In this document: positions 59,326 to 64,000 of the stretch, piece after piece
How positions within the stretch are numbered: position 1 is the first letter of the stretch
Layout: each line of letters opens with the position of its first letter
Source of the DNA: Methylomusa anaerophila
Lineage (GTDB): Bacteria > Bacillota > Negativicutes > Sporomusales > Sporomusaceae
Direction of reading: 5' to 3'
Length of the DNA: 64,000 nucleotides
NCBI RefSeq assembly: GCF_003966895.1
Contig: NZ_AP018449.1
Span: forward strand, 1,360,001-1,424,000
Notes under the pieces: generated by a model
Databases searched by the model: none
The model's input: the letters and a program-made list of their open reading frames with translations, nothing else
What the model was told of the DNA's origin: nothing
Made by a program: the position numbers and the translations under genes

Positions 59326-59380
59326 TTGAGACTGTTGAAAAGTTGAAAAAATGCTGGTGCATCTTTTTGAACAGTCTCAA
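59326..59380. repeat. Inverted repeat in the glutamate synthase leader
   Basis: TTGAGACTGTT (59326-59336) and AACAGTCTCAA (59370-59380), a perfect 11-bp inverted repeat with A/T-rich inner pairing. It lies between the riboswitch terminator and the first gene. It looks like a dispersed hairpin repeat; a role is unproven. Confidence 0.55.
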
Positions 59381-59431
59381 GTAGAGATACAAAGCCCGGG
59401 AAATTATGATTTTTAGTGAGGTGGGGAGAAA

Positions 59432-60538
59432 ATGTGCAGAATTGGCGCAATAAAAAGCAAGGCGGCGTTTCATCCGTCCCAGGCGCTGCATTTAATGCTG
59501 CCGCAACAGGAAGGGCATGACAATTCGGGTTTTGCCATGATAATGCAAGATCTTGACGGAGTATTTGCCAAACATAAAGACAAACCGCTGTTGTCGCTGG
59601 CCTGTACGCAAAAGGGTGCGTCGCTGGTGGAGCAATATATGGAGACAAACAACTTTACACCCGTTTTTGAATGGATACCCCGGGGGAACCGGCAGCCGGG
59701 CCTGGACATCAAAGCTATGCCGTATTACATTTTCCGGGCGTATGATTATCCGGAATATTACCGGGATGGCAGCCAAGAAGCCAAAGCGGAGCTTCTTCTC
59801 GATACCCGGCTGGCATTAAGGGCCTTGCTGGACAAAGAAGAACAGGGATATGTATATTCATTTTGGCCCGACGTGCTGACACTCAAGGAAATCGGCGATC
59901 CGCGGGATATTGCGGTCTATTTCAGACTCTGGGACAATAACGGCGAAATGAAAGCTAAGAATGTGGTTGTACAGTGCCGCCAGAATACCAATTACGATAT
60001 CGTGCGCTATGCCGCCCACCCCTTCTTTATACAGGGATATACCCTTTGCGCCAACGGGGAAAATACTTTTTTCACCAAGAATAAAGAATATCAAAAATCG
60101 TTGCACCGGGGGTACATCGGTTTTGAATCCGACTCCCAAAACTTTTTATATACGCTGCACTATGTGTTAAACATACTTAAGTGGCCGATCAAGTATTATA
60201 AGCACGTCATTACCCCGCTGCCGTTTGATGAGATCCAGCAGCGTCCCGACAAACAGGAGCTGACTGCTATCCGCCAATCCCTGGGGCATCTGGAGATTAA
60301 CGGCCCGAATACAGTGATTGCCATGTTGCCGGATGGACGAATGATGACTTGCTGTGATTCCAAAAAGTTGCGCCCGGTTGTAGTCGGCGGCGACGGCACA
60401 ACAATCGCAATTTCATCGGAAGTATGCGGCCTAAACCAGATTCTCCCGCATCGGAATCCCGAGTTTGATGTATACCCCAACGAGCGGGAAGTTGTGGTGA
60501 TAACCCCGGAAATGGAGGTGCAGCGATGGAAGCAGTGA
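59432..60538 (+). CDS. Glutamate synthase, glutamine amidotransferase subunit
   Basis: A 368-residue class II (Ntn) glutamine amidotransferase. The catalytic cysteine follows the initiator Met (MCRIGAIKS), and QQEGHDNSGFAMIMQ and the TTIAISSEVCGL stretch agree with glutamate synthase amidotransferase domains. It hydrolyses glutamine to deliver ammonia. GAGGTGGGGAG precedes ATG 59432. Its end overlaps the next gene start by 13 bases, so the subunits are coupled. This is one third of the large GltB split into its own gene. Confidence 0.9.
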   Translation: MCRIGAIKSKAAFHPSQALHLMLPQQEGHDNSGFAMIMQDLDGVFAKHKDKPLLSLACTQKGASLVEQYMETNNFTPVFEWIPRGNRQPGLDIKAMPYYIFRAYDYPEYYRDGSQEAKAELLLDTRLALRALLDKEEQGYVYSFWPDVLTLKEIGDPRDIAVYFRLWDNNGEMKAKNVVVQCRQNTNYDIVRYAAHPFFIQGYTLCANGENTFFTKNKEYQKSLHRGYIGFESDSQNFLYTLHYVLNILKWPIKYYKHVITPLPFDEIQQRPDKQELTAIRQSLGHLEINGPNTVIAMLPDGRMMTCCDSKKLRPVVVGGDGTTIAISSEVCGLNQILPHRNPEFDVYPNEREVVVITPEMEVQRWKQ

Positions 60539-62160
60539 GAACACAGGACATTTCGGCCAATGACCTTAACTGGAAAATAGACTATCAGCATGACCGGTGT
60601 ACCATGTGCGGCTCCTGTGTTGCCGCCTGCACTTTCGGCGCTATCCAGCCGGTGATGGAACGCCGGTCCATGACCATTTCCACCGGACATCAGCCGGAAC
60701 CCACGCAAAAGCATATGGCGGTACCGGTGATCAAGCAGGCGGCAAAGCTTGCGAATACCTGCGTCGGTTGCGGCATGTGCGAAAAAGTCTGTCCCAACCA
60801 GGCGATCAAGCCTGTCAGAAATTCCGACACCAGGTTCAATCTTTTAGCGAGAGCCGGCGGTTCGCCAATCAAGCGGGGAGGACGTACCAACCTGAATACT
60901 GACCGTACTCTCGACAAGATAGTCATCGGCCGTATTTCGCAAATGACTGACCCGGCATTGGATTCAGAGCGGCATACTTTTGACATACTGTCTCCCTTCG
61001 GCCGGGTGCTGCTGCCCCACGAACTGCCGCTGGCAGTTGAAGGCGGCAACCTGAAACTTAGCGGCCGGATGCCGAGTGTTAACTGGATATATCCCGTCAT
61101 TTTCAGCGATATGTCCATTGGCGCCCTTTCCACCCGGGCCTGGGAAGCTCTGGCCCTGGCAACCGCCTACCTTAATAAAAAGCACAATATGCCGGTACGC
61201 ATGTGTTCGGGTGAGGGTGGTATGCCGGTGAAACTGCTGCAGTCGGAACATTTAAAATATATGATCTTACAAATTGCTTCGGGTCATTTCGGCTGGAATC
61301 GGATTATTAAAGCTATGCCGCTGATGCGGGTTGATCCGGCCGGTGTCCTGATCAAAATCGGTCAGGGAGCCAAACCGGGCGACGGCGGGCTTCTGCCGGC
61401 GGCTAAAGTGTCCAATACCGTGCAGCAGATTCGCGGCGTTCCCAAAGCAGACCTGCTGTCCCCTCCCAATCATCAGGGACTCTATTCCATTGAAGAATCG
61501 GTGCAAAAAATGCATATGTCCTTAAATGCCGCTTTTAAATTTAGGGTGCCTGTAGCCATAAAATGCGCTGCTTCCGCTACTTCCGTATCGGTATATAATA
61601 ATTTGCTTAGAGACCCGTATCATATTTGCGGCGGCTTCTTCCTTGACGGTATCCAGGGTGGTACCGGGGCGGCCAACGAGGTATCTCTCGACCATACCGG
61701 TCATCCGGTAGTATCGAAGATGCGGGAATGTTATCTGGCCGCCGTCAGGCAGGGGCGGCAAGGACAAATACCCTTATGGGGCGGCGGCGGTATCGGACTT
61801 ACCGGCAATGCAGCCGCTGATGCCTTTAAAATGATTAGTCTCGGCGCCAACGGAGTAATCATCGGCAAGATTCTGATTCAGCTTATGGGCTGCGTCGGCA
61901 ATGAGGCGGGACGCTGCAACGCCTGTAATACCGGCAAGTGCCCGGCCGGAATATGCACCCAGGACCCGCGCCTCACGCGGCGGCTTGATATCGATAAAGC
62001 GGCGCAAAATGTTGTTGAATATATGCTGGCTTTAGACAGTGAACTCAGAAAACTCATGGCGCCCATCGGCAACAGTTCGCTGCCGGTAGGACGGTCGGAT
62101 GCCTTAGTGACAACGGATAAAGCCATTTCCGAGAAATTAGCCATTCAGTACGTCTGTTAG
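60526..62160 (+). CDS. Glutamate synthase, FMN-binding catalytic subunit with ferredoxin domain
   Basis: 544 residues. The N-terminal ferredoxin-like domain has two 4Fe-4S motifs (CTMCGSCVAAC, CVGCGMCEKVC; about residues 25-90). The central part is the FMN glutamate synthase domain (YPVIFSDMSIGALS, IKIGQGAKPGDGGLLPA, DGIQGGTGAANEV), with the CNACNTGKCPAGICT cluster cysteines near 465. It transfers ammonia to 2-oxoglutarate. Start ATG within the preceding gene. The extra ferredoxin domain is typical of archaeal-like and Clostridial split enzymes. Confidence 0.92.
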   Translation: MEAVRTQDISANDLNWKIDYQHDRCTMCGSCVAACTFGAIQPVMERRSMTISTGHQPEPTQKHMAVPVIKQAAKLANTCVGCGMCEKVCPNQAIKPVRNSDTRFNLLARAGGSPIKRGGRTNLNTDRTLDKIVIGRISQMTDPALDSERHTFDILSPFGRVLLPHELPLAVEGGNLKLSGRMPSVNWIYPVIFSDMSIGALSTRAWEALALATAYLNKKHNMPVRMCSGEGGMPVKLLQSEHLKYMILQIASGHFGWNRIIKAMPLMRVDPAGVLIKIGQGAKPGDGGLLPAAKVSNTVQQIRGVPKADLLSPPNHQGLYSIEESVQKMHMSLNAAFKFRVPVAIKCAASATSVSVYNNLLRDPYHICGGFFLDGIQGGTGAANEVSLDHTGHPVVSKMRECYLAAVRQGRQGQIPLWGGGGIGLTGNAAADAFKMISLGANGVIIGKILIQLMGCVGNEAGRCNACNTGKCPAGICTQDPRLTRRLDIDKAAQNVVEYMLALDSELRKLMAPIGNSSLPVGRSDALVTTDKAISEKLAIQYVC

Positions 62161-62174
62161 GAGGAGGGTAAGAC

Positions 62175-64000
62175 ATGTTTAAAATTAATACACTCGACGG
62201 TAACAACCGGATGTCTACCCAGGATCTGCTGCAGGCGATACAGGAGGCTCTTGCCCAGGGTGAGACGGAATTTTATATTGAAGCGTCAGGTCAGCACGAT
62301 ATTGGCGGGCCACTATGGCATCCGGAAGGAAAAACACTGAAATTTGTGGTAACCAATCCCGGACAAAGGGTAGGGTCCATGTGCCTGCCCGGTACCGAGA
62401 TTATTGTTGAAGGGACGGCATCAGCCGATGTCGGCTGGCTGAATGCCGGCGGCAAAATAGTAGTAAAAGGCGACGGCGGTGATACCGCTGCCCACTGCGC
62501 CGCGGCCGGCGCCATCTACGTCGGGGGCCGGGCCGGGACTCGCTCCGGGTCGCTGATGAAGCATGATCCGCTGTATGATCCGCCTGAGTTTTGGGTATTA
62601 AAGAACTGTGGCAGCTTTTCCTTTGAATTTATGGGCGGCGGTATTGCGGTAGTCTGCGGTTATGACAGCGAGCAGTTTGCATCGGTATTAGGTGATCGGT
62701 CCTGTGTCGGCATGGTTGGCGGAGTATTGTACTTCCGTGGACGGGCCAGCGGTATATCCAGGAAGGACACCAAAATTCTGACCCTTGATGCCGGCGACAT
62801 CGCCTATCTGGACAGGCAAATGGATGATTTTTTGGCTTCCATTGGCCGGCCGGAATTACGGAACGAACTCAGCCGGTGGGAAGAGTGGCACAAAGTTGTA
62901 CCCTTAACTTATGACGAGCGTCCCAAAAAAGCAAATACCAATATTTTTGCTTTCCGTCATGAATCCTGGATACCGGGAGGAATTTTCAGCGACGTCTATG
63001 CTGATGATTTTCAGGTTATCGGCTTGGTAACAACTGACAAATACCGGCGTCAGGTGCCAGTGTGGGAAAATGCCCGTTATAGCGCACCCTGCGAATTTAA
63101 CTGTACTGCATCCATACCGTCCCAGCTGCGTTTTAATTTGCTGCGGGAAGGAAGAATAGAAGAGGCTTATCGATTGGTGCTGGAGTATACTCCCTTTCCC
63201 GGCTCAGTGTGCGGGGCGGTTTGCCCCAATCTTTGCATGGATGAATGTACCCGGAAAAATATTGATATATCGGCCCAAATCGGGATGCTGGGCCGGTATT
63301 CGGCCGCTGTGGAAATGCCGCGGCCGGCAAATAAAACAGGCAAGCGCATAGCCGTAATCGGCGGCGGTGCGGCGGGTCTTACCGCTGCCTGGCAGCTGGC
63401 GCGAATGGGTCACGGAGTAACCGTGTTTGAAGCCGACGCCAAAATGGGCGGTAAAATGGAACAGGTTATTCCCCGCTCCCGCCTGCCGCAGGCGACGCTT
63501 ACCGCTGAAATTGACCGGATCGCGGCCATGGGAGTATCCTTTAGGACCGGCTATAAAATCGACCAAGATAAGTTCAGGGAAATTAAAGAAGAATACCAGG
63601 CAGTGGTGGTAGCTACCGGCTCACATGTTCCCCGGGTGATTAACTGGCCGGGACAGGAACGGCTGGTCAGGGGACTGGAGTTTTTGAAAGCCATCAATAA
63701 GGGTGAGCGGCCAACGGTCGGCAAACAAGTGATTGTCATTGGCTGCGGCAACTCGGGCATGGATGTGGCCGTAGGCGCCTATGCCCTGGGGGCGGAACAG
63801 GTAACCTGCATTGATGTGCAAAAACCGGCTGCTTTCCCCAACGAAATTGACCATGTGAAAAAACTGGGCGGAGAAATTCTCTGGCCGGTCTTTGCCAGGG
63901 AAATAACGGCAGCGGGCGTTATCACCCAGGAAGGTACGCTGATAAGGGGTGACACGGTAATTATCGCCATCGGGGAATCGCCGGACTTAAGCTTCCTGCC
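62175..64000 (+). CDS. Glutamate synthase GXGXG plus FAD/NAD(P) oxidoreductase subunit (3' truncated by window)
   Basis: At least 608 codons, no stop before the window end. First part (about 1-240) is a GXGXG beta-helix domain (GTASADVGWLNAGGKIVVKG, GRASGISRKD). The second is a GltD-like Fe-S flavin part: CGAVCPNLCMDEC at about 346-358 (cysteine ligands), IAVIGGGAAGLTAAW at about 392-406 (FAD), and IVIGCGNSGMDVA near 520 (NAD(P)). It feeds electrons to the FMN subunit and channels. ATG 62175 follows GGAGGAGGG. Confidence 0.9.
   Translation, partial: MFKINTLDGNNRMSTQDLLQAIQEALAQGETEFYIEASGQHDIGGPLWHPEGKTLKFVVTNPGQRVGSMCLPGTEIIVEGTASADVGWLNAGGKIVVKGDGGDTAAHCAAAGAIYVGGRAGTRSGSLMKHDPLYDPPEFWVLKNCGSFSFEFMGGGIAVVCGYDSEQFASVLGDRSCVGMVGGVLYFRGRASGISRKDTKILTLDAGDIAYLDRQMDDFLASIGRPELRNELSRWEEWHKVVPLTYDERPKKANTNIFAFRHESWIPGGIFSDVYADDFQVIGLVTTDKYRRQVPVWENARYSAPCEFNCTASIPSQLRFNLLREGRIEEAYRLVLEYTPFPGSVCGAVCPNLCMDECTRKNIDISAQIGMLGRYSAAVEMPRPANKTGKRIAVIGGGAAGLTAAWQLARMGHGVTVFEADAKMGGKMEQVIPRSRLPQATLTAEIDRIAAMGVSFRTGYKIDQDKFREIKEEYQAVVVATGSHVPRVINWPGQERLVRGLEFLKAINKGERPTVGKQVIVIGCGNSGMDVAVGAYALGAEQVTCIDVQKPAAFPNEIDHVKKLGGEILWPVFAREITAAGVITQEGTLIRGDTVIIAIGESPDLSFL

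Noticed and set aside
59073..59431. tRNA(Sec) gene expected next to selB
   Set aside because: The structured sequence there fits the ykkC riboswitch core, not a tRNA; no TCA anticodon arm or acceptor stem was found.

Overview
The window is chromosomal DNA spanning the replication origin of an endospore-forming Firmicute. A gapless oriC gene order (dnaA, dnaN, S4 protein, recF, DUF721, remB, gyrB on the minus strand; rpmH, rnpA, yidD, yidC, jag, mnmE, mnmG, rsmG, noc, soj, parB on the plus strand) sits together with spore genes (SpoVR/YhbH/PrkA, YtaF, YyaC). The gene set, including split MetH, HydF with AspA, butyrate kinase and SelA/SelB, and the general protein sequences suggest an anaerobic, acetogenic or fermentative Negativicutes member of the Sporomusaceae type. 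That placement is inference from protein and 16S flavour, not a search result.

Layout. 1-2.3 kb: 16S rRNA on the minus strand with tandem promoters and a palindromic repeat. 2.3-11.2 kb: ilvD; a T-box-controlled AsnC regulator plus aminotransferase; gyrA; ytaF; butyrate kinase; dCMP deaminase. 11.5-19.9 kb: a small unknown protein, the SpoVR-YhbH-PrkA operon, an L,D-transpeptidase, a divergent LysR/amino-acid permease pair and a tiny YuiA-like zinc protein. 20-22.2 kb: an XRE-cupin regulator and a sporulation-kinase-like histidine kinase, which share an upstream ACTATAGT motif. 22.5-30.1 kb: the gyrB-to-dnaA block. DnaA boxes lie on both sides of dnaA, so the origin is bipartite.

30.6-42.2 kb: rpmH to noc reading rightward, interrupted by a TSUP permease, rmuC and cheV; two long CTAG-bounded palindromes lie in front of noc. 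42.4-45.4 kb: a split cobalamin methionine synthase. 45.7-47.4 kb: soj-parB with two parS sites. 47.4-54.7 kb: aspA, hydF, a class V aminotransferase, DUF554, DUF4446, an M23 peptidase and a bactofilin. 54.9-59.1 kb: yyaC, selA, selB. 59.1-64 kb: a consensus promoter, a ykkC-class riboswitch and a three-gene glutamate synthase whose last gene runs off the window.

How it works together: most genes point away from the origin. Left-arm genes are mostly on the minus strand and right-arm genes on the plus strand, and parS sites lie about 18 kb from dnaA. The gyrB and gyrA genes, adjacent in Bacillus, are separated by about 14 kb of accessory and sporulation genes. The most notable regulatory elements are the ykkC-class (probably ppGpp-type) riboswitch on glutamate synthase, the T-box on an AsnC-type regulator, and the long palindromic intergenic repeats. 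No transposase, prophage, CRISPR array or tRNA was found.
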